Numbered from the stretch's first letter, positions 51,963 to 61,006 are shown. The stretch: DNA of 64,000 nucleotides from Sandaracinus sp964481145 (GCA_964481145.1 CAYZTA010000029.1:1-64000), one strand, 5' to 3'. Numbers and translations: made by a program. Notes: generated from the letters alone by a model not told the origin.

Positions 51963-53075
51963 TCAAGCTTCGTCACCGAAATAGGTGCCCAAGGCGCGCG
52001 CCGTGGCGATGAGATCGCTGTCGAGCGGGACCCGCTTTGGTTTCGCAATGGCGTCTGCGATGGGGATCGAAGTGATTTCACCGTCGCGCAAAGCCACCAT
52101 GCGTCCGAACTGTTCTTTGGCGACGAGGTCCACTGCCGCACGGCCGAAACGGGTCGCGAGGATTCGATCGAAGCTCGATGGCGTGCCGCCCCGTTGAATA
52201 TGGCCGAGCACGGTCACGCGAATGTCCGAGCGGACTTTCGTACGCAACCCTTCTGCGACCCGTTGTGCTGCGCCCATGAGCCGAGGCATTCCCCCGATCG
52301 GCCTCTCGCCAACGCTCGCTTCACCCCCCATCGGCTTGGCTCCCTCGCTCACGACGATGACACTGAACTTCTTGCCGTTCGTGTCGCGGCTCTCGATCAT
52401 CTTGGAGAGGGCTTCGATGCGATAGGGAATTTCCGGAATCAAGATCGCATCGGCCCCTCCAGCGAGCCCGGCATGGAGCGCGATCCAACCCGCATCGCGT
52501 CCCATCACTTCGACGAGCATCACACGATCGTGACTCGCCGCGGTATCGCGCAATCGATCGATTGCCTCCGTCGCGATTCCGACGGCCGTGTCGAAACCAA
52601 AGGTTTGGTCCGTCGCGCCGAGATCGTTGTCGATGGTTTTGGGGACACCGATGACCGACATGCCCTTGTCCATGAAGCGCTTGTTGATCGCCATCGACCC
52701 ATCACCACCGATCGAGATGATCGCGTCGAGGCCCACCTTGCGCATGTTTTCCATCACACGATCCGACACATCGGTTTCGACGTCGGTGCCGTCTGGCATT
52801 TGAACGACATGCCGGAAAGGGCCACCCCGACTGGAGGTGCCGAGGATCGTGCCTCCGTGAGAGATGATGTCGCGTACGTCACGTATCGTGAGCCAACGAT
52901 TGCCGTCCGGTGAGTGGGAATCGAGGTCGATGAGCCCATCGAACGCATCCTCGACGCCAAAGATCTCGAATCCATACTTCTCGATTCCGGTTTTGACGAC
53001 CGCTCGGATGACGGCATTGAGCCCAGGGCAATCCCCGCCCCCTGTCATCACTCCGACCCGCTTCGGCTTGCCCAC
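51963..53075 (-). CDS. pfkA: 6-phosphofructokinase (PfkA family)
   Basis: 370 residues. The GTG at 53075 is set by GAGGAGG at ideal distance; longer in-frame starts add only non-family sequence. The nucleotide loop TGGGDCPGLNAVIRA begins near residue 11. Two phosphate-donor positions matter: GGDGS at 123-127 has Gly126, as in ATP enzymes, while PKTIDND at 145-151 has Lys146, as in PPi-dependent enzymes. MGRDAGWIALHAGLA is the fructose-phosphate region. ATP use is the likelier reading, but the mixed signature leaves the donor open. Fructose-bisphosphatase is encoded 1.8 kb away. Confidence 0.93.
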   Translation of the reverse strand: MGKPKRVGVMTGGGDCPGLNAVIRAVVKTGIEKYGFEIFGVEDAFDGLIDLDSHSPDGNRWLTIRDVRDIISHGGTILGTSSRGGPFRHVVQMPDGTDVETDVSDRVMENMRKVGLDAIISIGGDGSMAINKRFMDKGMSVIGVPKTIDNDLGATDQTFGFDTAVGIATEAIDRLRDTAASHDRVMLVEVMGRDAGWIALHAGLAGGADAILIPEIPYRIEALSKMIESRDTNGKKFSVIVVSEGAKPMGGEASVGERPIGGMPRLMGAAQRVAEGLRTKVRSDIRVTVLGHIQRGGTPSSFDRILATRFGRAAVDLVAKEQFGRMVALRDGEITSIPIADAIAKPKRVPLDSDLIATARALGTYFGDEA

Positions 53076-53136
53076 GTGCACCTCCTCTTTGGACGTCGAA
53101 GCATATCGGATACCGCGGCGAGGGGGTGCTCGTGGT

Positions 53137-53859
53137 ATGTCTTTCGGCCGAGCCATGGCGAAGAGGCGAAAAGCCGTAAGTTCTGTACCCCGCAAACGGA
53201 GCTCCGATTCCGAAGTCCCGCTCGCAGATCTCTGCGATGGAGGATCTGCGGAGGAGATCCGCGTACGCCGCATGCATCGGCGTGATCTCAATCGTGTATG
53301 GGAATTCCTCAAGTTGGTGTTCCGAAGCGTGAACCGTCAAACGCTCGAATATCAAAGGCCTCGGAGCAAGCAGCGCTTCGTCGAGCAATACGATGACGAA
53401 GGCGTCGAGCAGTTTGTGTTCGAAGTGAGCGGCGAGATCGTCGGTTACGCTGAATGCGCGTATGAAGTCACGGGCTCGGACAACTGGATCAATCCGCGAT
53501 TTTTCGAGTCGCGCGACATGCGCCCGCTCTTCGTCGAGGAGCTCGCGTCTCATCCGGATTATCAAGGACGTGGCGTGGGTTCGTTCATGCTCGAACAGCT
53601 ACAACATCTCGCCCGGGTGCGCGGGTGCACGCACCTCGTGCTCGAGGTGGCGGAGAACAACGAAGGCGCACTTCGCTTCTATCGAAAACGCAGCTTTTAT
53701 AAGCTCGATGCGGCAATTTTCCTCGCGCAAAGAGTGTCGAGCGAGCCCGAGCTGTTGCCGCCTCGCAAGTTGAACCAACGAGGCGAAGGCGACGAAGATC
53801 CCGATGCTGGATCACGCGAGGTCGGAATCGATGGGAAGAACGGAGACGTCGAGACGTGA
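53137..53859 (+). CDS. GNAT-family N-acetyltransferase
   Basis: About 240 residues from the ATG at 53137; starts at 53155 and further upstream are possible. A basic N-terminal tail (about 35 residues) precedes a GNAT domain. The acetyl-CoA loop is ASHPDYQGRGVGSFMLEQ (Q/R-x-x-G-x-G), followed by VLEVAENNEGALRFYRK, the usual motif B with the late Tyr. The acyl acceptor is unknown; ribosomal-protein-type, antibiotic and amine acceptors are all used by this superfamily. It is divergent from pfkA and converges with the flippase-like gene. Confidence 0.88.
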   Translation: MSFGRAMAKRRKAVSSVPRKRSSDSEVPLADLCDGGSAEEIRVRRMHRRDLNRVWEFLKLVFRSVNRQTLEYQRPRSKQRFVEQYDDEGVEQFVFEVSGEIVGYAECAYEVTGSDNWINPRFFESRDMRPLFVEELASHPDYQGRGVGSFMLEQLQHLARVRGCTHLVLEVAENNEGALRFYRKRSFYKLDAAIFLAQRVSSEPELLPPRKLNQRGEGDEDPDAGSREVGIDGKNGDVET

Positions 53860-53873
53860 GTGGGTTGGCGGTG

Positions 53874-54863
53874 TCAGCGCGCTTTTGATTCGGCGGTCTG
53901 AAGGGCCGGTACATCCTTGGGCTTGGGCGCGTTGCGATCCAGCATGAGCAAAACTCCGCCCAGGATTGCGGGCACTTGGCCCGTCACATAACCAAGCAGC
54001 GCAATCAGTACGGCATCCGAGGTGGATACGCCCACGCCTGCGAGCAGCATGACGGCCACGCCTTCTCGTACGCCCACACCGCCGAGCGAGATCGGTAAGA
54101 GCACCGCGATGGTGATGGCATTGCCGACGGCGAGAAGCGATACGAGTGAGGCGTTCACATCGAGCGCAGCCCCCGTGGCGGCGAAGACCGCCGAGATCGA
54201 CACATGCGAAAGCACACCGAGCCCGAGCGCGCTCATCACACGCGCACGATTGAGCTCTTGCGTCGCGAGCGCTTCGGCAAACTTGAGGGCGCGGGCACGA
54301 ACGAACTTCGGCGCGAAGCGAGCGAGCACGCGTGTTCGTTCCGCGGAGGAGAGAATCCAAAGACCGAATGCCGAGCCTCCGGCGATCGAAAGTGCGATTG
54401 GGAGGGCGGTGGGGCCCAATTGGTCGAGCGCACCCATCGGTGCAAGCACGGCGCAGACGAGCGCCATGCCGACCAAACCGAAGAGTTTTTCGACCACGAT
54501 GACGCTTGCGCTGCCGGCGATGTCGCCCGTACGTCTCGCCACTTCGAACGCGCGCCAGCCATCGAGCCCCGTCGTGGAGGGTGTGAATGCTCCGATGAAT
54601 CGGCCGATCAAAAAAGATCGAAAAAGCCATGGAAAAGGCTGAGAAATGCCACGTGCGCGAAGGAGCACCTGCCATCGCGCGACGCCAGAGAGCACGGCTG
54701 CGAAATGAAGCACGACCGCCATCACGATGGGCAAGGGAGTGACCGACATGAGCCGATCACCGAGCGCATCCATTCCTTCGCGCTCGGCCACTTTCGCGAT
54801 GAGCCAAGCGAGCAATCCGAGAGAAAACGCCGCCTTCGCGGCAAAGAGCAAACGGCGTTTCAT
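53874..54863 (-). CDS. Lysylphosphatidylglycerol synthase transmembrane-region family protein
   Basis: 329 residues, eight or nine hydrophobic segments. The pattern matches the UPF0104 / LPG_synthase_TM family: the RSFLIGRFIGAFTPSTTGLD segment after the second span, and LPISLGGVGVREGVAVMLLA near the end. In MprF this domain flips lipids; alone it may be a lipid or isoprenoid-carrier flippase. No aminoacyl-transferase domain is present. It is downstream of the fructose-bisphosphatase gene on the same strand. Confidence 0.82.
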   Translation of the reverse strand: MKRRLLFAAKAAFSLGLLAWLIAKVAEREGMDALGDRLMSVTPLPIVMAVVLHFAAVLSGVARWQVLLRARGISQPFPWLFRSFLIGRFIGAFTPSTTGLDGWRAFEVARRTGDIAGSASVIVVEKLFGLVGMALVCAVLAPMGALDQLGPTALPIALSIAGGSAFGLWILSSAERTRVLARFAPKFVRARALKFAEALATQELNRARVMSALGLGVLSHVSISAVFAATGAALDVNASLVSLLAVGNAITIAVLLPISLGGVGVREGVAVMLLAGVGVSTSDAVLIALLGYVTGQVPAILGGVLLMLDRNAPKPKDVPALQTAESKAR

Positions 54864-54888
54864 GTTTCGGTCCGTGGACGGATGGATA

Positions 54889-55974
54889 TCAGATATCGTG
54901 CTTCAGTATGAATTCCTCGGCATCTTTCACGTCGTCTTTGCTTCCGATGAAGAGCGGAACACGCTCGTGGAGCGCTTGGGGATCGACGTCGAGCACGCGG
55001 CCTCTTCCGGTCGACGCAGCTCCACCGGCCGCCTCGGCGATGAATGCCATGGGCGCGCACTCGTAAAGCAAACGGAGCTTGCCTGCCGGTGATTTGCGAT
55101 CCGCGGGATACGCGAACACTCCACCGCGCAAGAGCGTGCGATGGAAATCGGCGACGAGCGTACCGACGTAGCGCTGCCCATAAGGCTTTCCGCCAGGGGC
55201 GCGTTCGCTCTTGAGCGTGTCGATCCATTGGGTCACGCCCTGGGTCCACACCGAGCGGTTGCCCTCATTGATCGAGTAGGTCGAGCCGCGATGAGGAATG
55301 CGGATATTCTCGTGCGAGAGGAAGAACTCTCCGACGAGGGGGTCGAGCGTGAAGCCATGCACGCCATCGCCCGTCGTGTAGACGAGCATCGTGCTCGAGC
55401 CGTAGATGATATAGCCAGCTGCGACTTGTTTGCTTCCGGCTTGGAGACAGTCTTTCTCGGTGCCGGGGCCGCTCGCGCTCACCCGACGATGGATCGAGAA
55501 GATGGTTCCGATCGAGATGTTCACGTCGATGTTGGAGCTGCCATCGAGAGGATCGAACATCAGCACGTATTTGCCGGCGGGATACTGCGGGGGAATCGGG
55601 ATGATCGACTCGTCCTCTTCGCTCGCCATCACGCAGACGTGTCCACCCGCTTCGACGCAACGCACCAAGATTTTGTTGGCGAGCTCATCGAGTTTCTGCA
55701 CGGTTTCGCCTTGTACGTTCACCGCGCCCGTGGCGCCGAGGACATCGGCGAGCCCTGCTTTCTGCACCTTGCTCGCGATCACGCGTCCTGCGAGGGCGAT
55801 GGCCTGGAAGAGCCCAGTGAAATCACCGCTCGCGCCGGGAGCGCGACGTTGGCGTTCGAGGATATGCCGATCGAGGGTCCAGCCGAGCTCATCTTGAATG
55901 GAAAGGGCGCTGCTCGGACTGATCGAAGGGTGTTGATTCATCGTGTTGACTCTGCTTTCGAAAAAATCATCCAC
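54889..55974 (-). CDS. fbp: Fructose-1,6-bisphosphatase class I
   Basis: Up to 361 residues from a GTG at 55974, which overlaps the upstream stop by one base; the ATG at 55941 (MNQHPSIS) is an alternative that fits the family N-terminus. Class I blocks: MASEEDESIIPIP (metal site), VLMFDPLDGSSNIDVNISIG, the substrate region NEGNRSVW, and YVGTLVADFHRTLLRGG, then LLYECAPMAFIAEAAGG. It hydrolyses fructose-1,6-bisphosphate to fructose-6-phosphate in gluconeogenesis, opposing the phosphofructokinase nearby. It is read between the small membrane-protein gene and the flippase-like gene. Confidence 0.95.
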   Translation of the reverse strand: MDDFFESRVNTMNQHPSISPSSALSIQDELGWTLDRHILERQRRAPGASGDFTGLFQAIALAGRVIASKVQKAGLADVLGATGAVNVQGETVQKLDELANKILVRCVEAGGHVCVMASEEDESIIPIPPQYPAGKYVLMFDPLDGSSNIDVNISIGTIFSIHRRVSASGPGTEKDCLQAGSKQVAAGYIIYGSSTMLVYTTGDGVHGFTLDPLVGEFFLSHENIRIPHRGSTYSINEGNRSVWTQGVTQWIDTLKSERAPGGKPYGQRYVGTLVADFHRTLLRGGVFAYPADRKSPAGKLRLLYECAPMAFIAEAAGGAASTGRGRVLDVDPQALHERVPLFIGSKDDVKDAEEFILKHDI

Positions 55975-56480
55975 TAGACGCGCCGCTTTGCGGGCCTCGT
56001 GCGTTCTGCGTGTTCGGTGTCGCCGAGGGCGATGTCGTGACCGCCTGATTTCGAGGAGTGACCGCGCTTTTTATCGTCATCGCCGGTGTTGTCGAGTTCG
56101 ACGAGGGATCCGTATACGCCCGCAATGGCCGGAAGAAAAAGGACCGGCTGCGCAGTCCACACCGTGGTGCCCTGGATGCCCGGAAAAGGCATGGGAAACG
56201 TGCCGTAGCGCGCGCCGAGCCAATAGAGGAGGGCGCCCGTGCCGACGCCGAAGAGGCTTTTCAGGAGCGCTTCGATCCACGCGCCTTCGCGCCACGGAGG
56301 CCTTCCGGCGAAGACCCCCGTGGTGCCTGCGGCGCCCATCGCGAGGAGGGTTCCGGCGATGCCACCCGAGACGATGGGCCAGGTCATGTGGAGCTCAGGC
56401 AATCCAAACTGGATTCCGGCGCCGATCGCGCTGCCGATCACGAGCCCTTTGAGCCATCCGTAGAGGAGGCGCTTCAACAT
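55974..56480 (-). CDS. Small glycine-rich membrane protein
   Basis: 168 residues. Three or four hydrophobic, Gly-rich segments (about residues 5-25, 33-58, 70-90 and 108-125) contain repeats of small residues (GIAGTLLAMGAAGTTGVFAG), suggesting tight helix packing. The tail is charged and hydrophilic (DDDKKRGHSSKSGGH). The family is not recognised. Its stop shares a base with the fbp GTG, so the two may be coupled. Confidence 0.65.
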   Translation of the reverse strand: MLKRLLYGWLKGLVIGSAIGAGIQFGLPELHMTWPIVSGGIAGTLLAMGAAGTTGVFAGRPPWREGAWIEALLKSLFGVGTGALLYWLGARYGTFPMPFPGIQGTTVWTAQPVLFLPAIAGVYGSLVELDNTGDDDKKRGHSSKSGGHDIALGDTEHAERTRPAKRRV

Positions 56481-56529
56481 GGGACGAGCCTAATCCCAGA
56501 GCGGTGAGGAGCAAGGAGATCGAGCTGAC

Positions 56530-57078
56530 TCAGTGAATCCCGCCGCCGCCTTGCTCACCGCCCGACGAAGTGGCTTCTCTTTGGCCTGTCGTGAAGTCCG
56601 CGATGATCTCTTCGAACATGGCCTCGACCAAATCCGTCAACTGCCTCTCGGGACCTCCGCCTCCCGTGGGATTCCGCGCCACGGCGCGTCCTGCAAACTG
56701 ACCCACCTGCGTCCCGTCTGGCGTGAGCCAACGACCCCGCACCCTCGCCACCAACACCCGGAAATATCCCACGCGCTCGACCTCGATTCTGCATTCATCG
56801 ATGGCCAGCATCGTCGGTTGCTGCGAAAGATCGCTGGTCGATTGATGCGCGAATGCGTTGTGGAACCCGCTCGCGAGCGTGTCGCGAAACTGCTCGACGA
56901 TGAGTGAGCGATCCACGTTTTGGGTGTCGAGGACTTGAGGTGAGAGCGCAAGTGCATACCTGCCTGCGGGGAGAATCGTCGTTGGACGTGGTGTGACTGC
57001 GCGAACGACGCGTGGACCACAGCCTGCGGCGAGCACGGCGATGAACGCGGCGCAGCAACATCGATGAATCGAACTCAT
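56530..57078 (-). CDS. Predicted lipoprotein
   Basis: 182 residues: lipoprotein signal AVLAAGCG, then a mature domain of about 140 residues with the late strand YFRVLVARVRGRWLTPDGT and helices near the end (LVEAMFEEIIADF). It is possibly of the kind found in lipoproteins with an envelope-assembly role (LptE- or GNA1162-like), but no motif settles it. A Gly-rich tail ends the chain. Together with the next two genes it forms a minus-strand set led by the protease-barrel gene. Confidence 0.7.
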   Translation of the reverse strand: MSSIHRCCCAAFIAVLAAGCGPRVVRAVTPRPTTILPAGRYALALSPQVLDTQNVDRSLIVEQFRDTLASGFHNAFAHQSTSDLSQQPTMLAIDECRIEVERVGYFRVLVARVRGRWLTPDGTQVGQFAGRAVARNPTGGGGPERQLTDLVEAMFEEIIADFTTGQREATSSGGEQGGGGIH

Positions 57079-57114
57079 TGAAACTTTCCTTGTCGTGAAG
57101 AGGGCGGTTGATCG

Positions 57115-57579
57115 TCAAAAATGCTCATAGAATTGCCAATCACAGGACCATACGCTGGCGCTCGAAAACCCTCGAGTCACGACGAGCAATTGGCCCGAGC
57201 TGGGACATCGCACCGTCGCAGAGGGGCATGTCCCGCAGGAATCATCGACGTTTGCCAATTGTGTCATCGAGCATGTGGGATCTCGGTTCGCAGGATCGCA
57301 GACAATCATCACGGGATCTCCCGAACAGGAGCCGAGTCCTTCACACCCGCAACCAATCGTTACGTAATTTCCGGGAGTGCACGAATCGATTCCAGTTCCG
57401 AGACGAGTGCCTGCATCTCCATCGATTCGAGGGGCGAGAAGAGTGCGCGCACGACAGGCGTGCTCCTTCCAATTCGAGCCGCTCGTGCACGCGCCGTCCT
57501 CTTGGAGGAGACAACCCGAGAGTGCAAATGCGCTCATCATCACGGCGAGCAAGACGTCATGAATTTTCGATTTCGTCAT
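57115..57579 (-). CDS. Cys-rich small lipoprotein coupled to the protease gene
   Basis: 154 residues from the ATG at 57579, which overlaps the protease gene stop as TAATG, a good coupling junction. A lipoprotein signal ends in FALSGCLLQ. The mature chain carries about a dozen more Cys residues, including GCGCEGLGSC, DSCGTCPSATVRC, and a late SCDWQF, probably as disulfides. No known protease inhibitor or substrate family is recognised. The tight coupling to the protease-barrel gene suggests that the products act together. Confidence 0.72.
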   Translation of the reverse strand: MTKSKIHDVLLAVMMSAFALSGCLLQEDGACTSGSNWKEHACRARTLLAPRIDGDAGTRLGTGIDSCTPGNYVTIGCGCEGLGSCSGDPVMIVCDPANRDPTCSMTQLANVDDSCGTCPSATVRCPSSGQLLVVTRGFSSASVWSCDWQFYEHF

Positions 57580-59267
57580 TAGAAATACCAGCTTAGGGAA
57601 AGTCCAAGCAGTCTCAGCACGGAGAAGTTTCCTCGATGTGACTCGGACCACGTCACTCCAAAGGAGAAATCTCTGAATCGCGCATTCAATCCAATCTCGT
57701 ATCCGTAGAGCGAGAATGAAAATTCATTTTCGACGCTCCCCATTCCAAGCGTGTAGTAAAGAGGAACTTCGATGCTGAAATTCGGAGAGCCAATCCCTGC
57801 GCGAAATCCGAGCGTCGCGAAACCCATCGCAAAGAAAGAATCACGCCAACCTCCGAGCACACCGCGTGCGCCATAATCCATGGTGAACATCAAAGGGCGC
57901 ATCTCTCCCACGACGAACACGGGCGCAGTGAACGCCGCTGCGAACGCGGCACCGCCCACCATCTCTTGTGTGTGCAAAGGGTCCATCACGAGAGCGCCTT
58001 GCACCCTCACCGAGCCCCATCCGAGGGGGTCAGGTTCTTCCTCGGGACCCGTTCCTGTCGGTCTCGAAACGAGCATGGGTGTTCCGCTCGGAACACTCGA
58101 TGTCGGCGGAGCGCTGACGATCGGTGTGCTCTGCTGCCGAAGTCCCAAGCCGCCTGCACCCACGCGTTGAGGCTCGAGCAGCAAACGAGTGGGTCCGCCT
58201 TGAGATCCATCATCGCGACGTCGTCGCACCGTGACGACCATCAAGAGTCGCTGACCATCGGAGGGCAACACCGCGAGGGTGTTGTCGCGAACACGACGAA
58301 TCCAAGCGCGGGGGCGGTCGAGTGACATCAACATCGCATCCGCGGCAATCGCGGGCATCGTCTGGTCGATCGAAAAACGCACGGAACCCGTCCATCCCTC
58401 GGGAATGCGCAGGAAAAAGAGCTCTTCACCTTGGACCACGAGGCCCGCGCCCGCCGAACGCACCGCCATCTGTTGTTCGACCAAGAAGGGCGTACTCTGC
58501 GCGATTGGCTCGGAGATTCCCGATTGCATGTCGCGAATCCAATCGCCGGGGATGCGCCCCACCGGCCGCGCCTTCTCGATGGGGGCCATTTGCTCGCGAC
58601 CACGCACGACGAGCGTCGGAATGCCGATGAGTTGTCCCGCTTGGTTCAGCAGCATTCCTCCGCTATTTCCAGGATTGAAATCCGCATCGACGCGGATGAA
58701 CGTGACGTTGCCGTCCGCATCGATATCGAAGCCAGTGACCTGACCGCCCGTGACACTCACGGTGCGAATGCCAAGCGGATAACCGAGCGCGAAGACGGGC
58801 TCGGACAACTCGGCAGGGTCGGTGGCCAAAGGCACCGTAGGAAAATGATGCGAGCTGGGAATCGGCGTCCCTTCGAGTGTCGATTCGATGCGAATGAGCG
58901 CGAGGTCCGCTTGCGGATCGCCGCGCACCACCCGACCCCTCCACAAGGGACGAGCTTCTTCATGCGATGTTTGCGCTTGAAAGAGCGTGACGAGCCCATC
59001 GGCGCGATAGAGATCGCCGGGAATTCCTCCGTCGAAGGGATGCACATGACCGACGACGTGAAAATTCGTCAGCACATAACCGTTCGGGTGAATGATCGAC
59101 CCCGAGCCTTCGGAGCGACCTGTGCTCGTTTCCATCATCACGATGACGGCGGATGGAATCGAGCGGGCGGCGACTTCGCGTGGAATGGACTGCGCTGCTG
59201 CCTCCCAAGACCACCCCAGAAAAAGGAACAAGCACGCACAAACGCTGTTTTTAAAGGAGATCGGCAC
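57579..59267 (-). CDS. Trypsin-like serine protease with C-terminal outer-membrane barrel
   Basis: 562 residues from the GTG at 59267 (an earlier frame start at 59321 adds 18 residues). A signal peptide (LFLFLGWSWEAAAQ) leads to a DegP/S1C-type protease: His70 in LTNFHVVGH, Asp121 in ADLALIRI, Ser202 in NPGNSGGML. No PDZ domain follows; instead there is a beta-rich middle and, for the last 145 residues, alternating strands with aromatic girdles that end SLSWYF, as outer-membrane barrels do. It is predicted to be anchored in the outer membrane with the protease in the periplasm or exposed. The barrel reading is my inference. Confidence 0.75.
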   Translation of the reverse strand: MPISFKNSVCACLFLFLGWSWEAAAQSIPREVAARSIPSAVIVMMETSTGRSEGSGSIIHPNGYVLTNFHVVGHVHPFDGGIPGDLYRADGLVTLFQAQTSHEEARPLWRGRVVRGDPQADLALIRIESTLEGTPIPSSHHFPTVPLATDPAELSEPVFALGYPLGIRTVSVTGGQVTGFDIDADGNVTFIRVDADFNPGNSGGMLLNQAGQLIGIPTLVVRGREQMAPIEKARPVGRIPGDWIRDMQSGISEPIAQSTPFLVEQQMAVRSAGAGLVVQGEELFFLRIPEGWTGSVRFSIDQTMPAIAADAMLMSLDRPRAWIRRVRDNTLAVLPSDGQRLLMVVTVRRRRDDGSQGGPTRLLLEPQRVGAGGLGLRQQSTPIVSAPPTSSVPSGTPMLVSRPTGTGPEEEPDPLGWGSVRVQGALVMDPLHTQEMVGGAAFAAAFTAPVFVVGEMRPLMFTMDYGARGVLGGWRDSFFAMGFATLGFRAGIGSPNFSIEVPLYYTLGMGSVENEFSFSLYGYEIGLNARFRDFSFGVTWSESHRGNFSVLRLLGLSLSWYF

Positions 59268-59394
59268 GGCGGGCTCTTTCGCTCGAGGGAGAGCACGCGG
59301 TGGGTCTCTCGCGCTCCTCATACCTCTACAGAAGTGCCGAGCGGGCCTTTAGGCAGCAGGACATGAAAAAGGTGGGGGCGCGATCTTTTCGCGA

Positions 59395-60012
59395 TCAGAG
59401 CATCACGAGGCCCCGGCGGGCGCCGATCACGACGGCTTCGGTCCGTGTGCCTGCGTTGAGCTTCACGAGGATGCCGTTCACGTGGAACTTCGCGGTGTGT
59501 TCACTGATCGAGAGACGCCGTGCGATTCGACGATTCGAGCACCCCGCTGCCAAGAGCTCGAGGACTTGCTGTTCTCGCATCGTGAGCTGAAGTGGTGTCG
59601 ACTCTTCGGTCGTCGAGAACGAAGGCGCGAGCGAGAAGTCGAGGACGGTGAGGCCTGAGGCGACCGCCATGAGCGCGGCCACCAAACGGGGCCCATCGGG
59701 CCTGCGCATCACGGCGCCGCGTGCGCCCCGTGCGAGTGCGGCGCGTGCATGGGACTCCCCTTCGGCCAGAACGACGCTCGGGATTTCGAGCGAAGTCACG
59801 GTTCCAAGCGCAGCATCGAGCCGGGCGCGCTCCGCGCGATCGGCGGAAGCTGTGGCTCCCGTATCGAGCAGCGCGACATGGGCATCTTCGGTGCGCTGTG
59901 CGATTTCGACCGACGGCTCGTGTGCCAAACTCGCGGCGAGTGTTTCGCGGACGAGCGGGTCGTCGGCGAGAATGAGAATGCGGAGCGGCTGTCCTGAAAC
60001 GGGACGAGTCAC
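59395..60012 (-). CDS. LuxR-type response regulator with degenerate receiver
   Basis: About 205 residues from a GTG at 60012 (other starts are possible, with no good ribosome site for any). The N-terminal half is receiver-like (PLRILILADDPLVRETLA, then a possible phospho-Asp in HVALLDTGA), but the conserved Lys region is not evident. The C-terminal half is a sound LuxR helix-turn-helix: LTMREQQVLELLAAGCSNRR then RLSISEHTAKFHVNGILVKL. It is a probable transcription factor; the target is unknown. It lies between the CPBP protease gene and the protease-barrel gene on the minus strand, and could control the latter. Confidence 0.8.
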   Translation of the reverse strand: MTRPVSGQPLRILILADDPLVRETLAASLAHEPSVEIAQRTEDAHVALLDTGATASADRAERARLDAALGTVTSLEIPSVVLAEGESHARAALARGARGAVMRRPDGPRLVAALMAVASGLTVLDFSLAPSFSTTEESTPLQLTMREQQVLELLAAGCSNRRIARRLSISEHTAKFHVNGILVKLNAGTRTEAVVIGARRGLVML

Positions 60013-60118
60013 ATGAGCGTGGGCCGACACGGACTTGAACCTGTGGCCGGCACTCGTCGTGTCAATGGTGGGATGATTCGTGATGACCACGGCCTTGGAA
60101 AGACGTGGATGCGTCCAT

Positions 60119-61006
60119 TTATTCCGCTGTCTCGGACTTGATGTGAATGATCTCTTCGGGGGTTCCATTTCGCGTGAGGCGAAATAGACACAGCATCGAG
60201 GCGAAGAAGACCACGCTCGTTCCGAACACGAGCAGGAGCGGCATGTGTGCCTCACTCTCCGCCACGTTGAATCCAGGAATCGGCACGAACGACTCCGGTA
60301 AAAGCAGCGGAACGGCGTTGAACGCCGCATGGAACGCAATGCACATCAACACAGAATCCGTGCGGATCGCGATGACACCGAGGATGAGCCCCGCGATCGA
60401 GGCATAAATCACCGCAAAAGGCTCCACATGAAACACACCGAAGAGCAATGACGTGAGCACGAGTGCGCCAGCGCTGCCGAGCTTCGGACGCAGCGCCGGG
60501 AGAAACAAACCGCGAAACAAGAGCTCTTCGGTGGTGGCGGCAATCCCGACGAGGGTGAGCCACACCGCGAACGCGCGTTCGATGCTGTCCGTCCGCGTCA
60601 TTTCCTCGATGCGTGCTTGCGATGCGGCGTCGGGGGCGAGCTCGGGAAAGCGCTCGGTCAGAAACGCCATGAGCTCGACGAGTGGGAAGTGAAACGCGAG
60701 CCCCGCCACGACGGACAGCAAAAGGAGAGGAAGAGGGACGCGACGAACCCCGAGCGCTTCTCGAAAGGGACGGGCGCCAAACGCGATGTGCTTGCCGATG
60801 ACCCACACGGCACCGAGCGCGACGAGCTGCACGAGCCCGAGGGCAAGCGGATTTCGCGAAAAGGTGTCTTGGGCCTCTGCGATGTGGCTGCCCGACACGG
60901 TCGCCAGGAGCGCGACTCCAAGCATGGAGCCCCCGAAAAAAAGGCCCATCGCGAGGAGCACCAGCCCTATCGTCTGAGCGATCGAAAGCTGGCCACGCGC
61001 CCGCAC
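60119..61006 (-). CDS. CPBP-family intramembrane metalloprotease
   Basis: 295 residues, eight or so membrane segments. The CPBP (Abi/CAAX-protease) motifs are in order: EELLFRG within TTEELLFRGLFLP, FGVFHVEP, and FHAAFNAVPLLL, supplying the Glu and His residues of the intramembrane active site. Family members cleave membrane proteins, process prenylated substrates or serve in bacteriocin self-immunity. A minus-strand LuxR-type gene follows. No bacteriocin is seen, so a housekeeping role is as likely as defence. Confidence 0.88.
   Translation of the reverse strand: MRARGQLSIAQTIGLVLLAMGLFFGGSMLGVALLATVSGSHIAEAQDTFSRNPLALGLVQLVALGAVWVIGKHIAFGARPFREALGVRRVPLPLLLLSVVAGLAFHFPLVELMAFLTERFPELAPDAASQARIEEMTRTDSIERAFAVWLTLVGIAATTEELLFRGLFLPALRPKLGSAGALVLTSLLFGVFHVEPFAVIYASIAGLILGVIAIRTDSVLMCIAFHAAFNAVPLLLPESFVPIPGFNVAESEAHMPLLLVFGTSVVFFASMLCLFRLTRNGTPEEIIHIKSETAE

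Noticed and set aside
59378..59398. Repeated CGCGATC before the LuxR stop as a terminator
   Set aside because: The two copies are direct, not inverted, so no stable stem is formed.
60013..60055. tRNA-like 3' end on the minus strand (CCACAGGTTCAAGTCCGTGT)
   Set aside because: It resembles a T-arm with GTTCAAGTC, but only four of five stem pairs form, the loop is one base too long, and no acceptor, D or anticodon arm can be built upstream.
60119..61006. CPBP protease as an anti-phage (abortive infection) gene
   Set aside because: The family name is historical; no toxin, restriction, retron or phage gene lies nearby, so a defence call would be unsupported.
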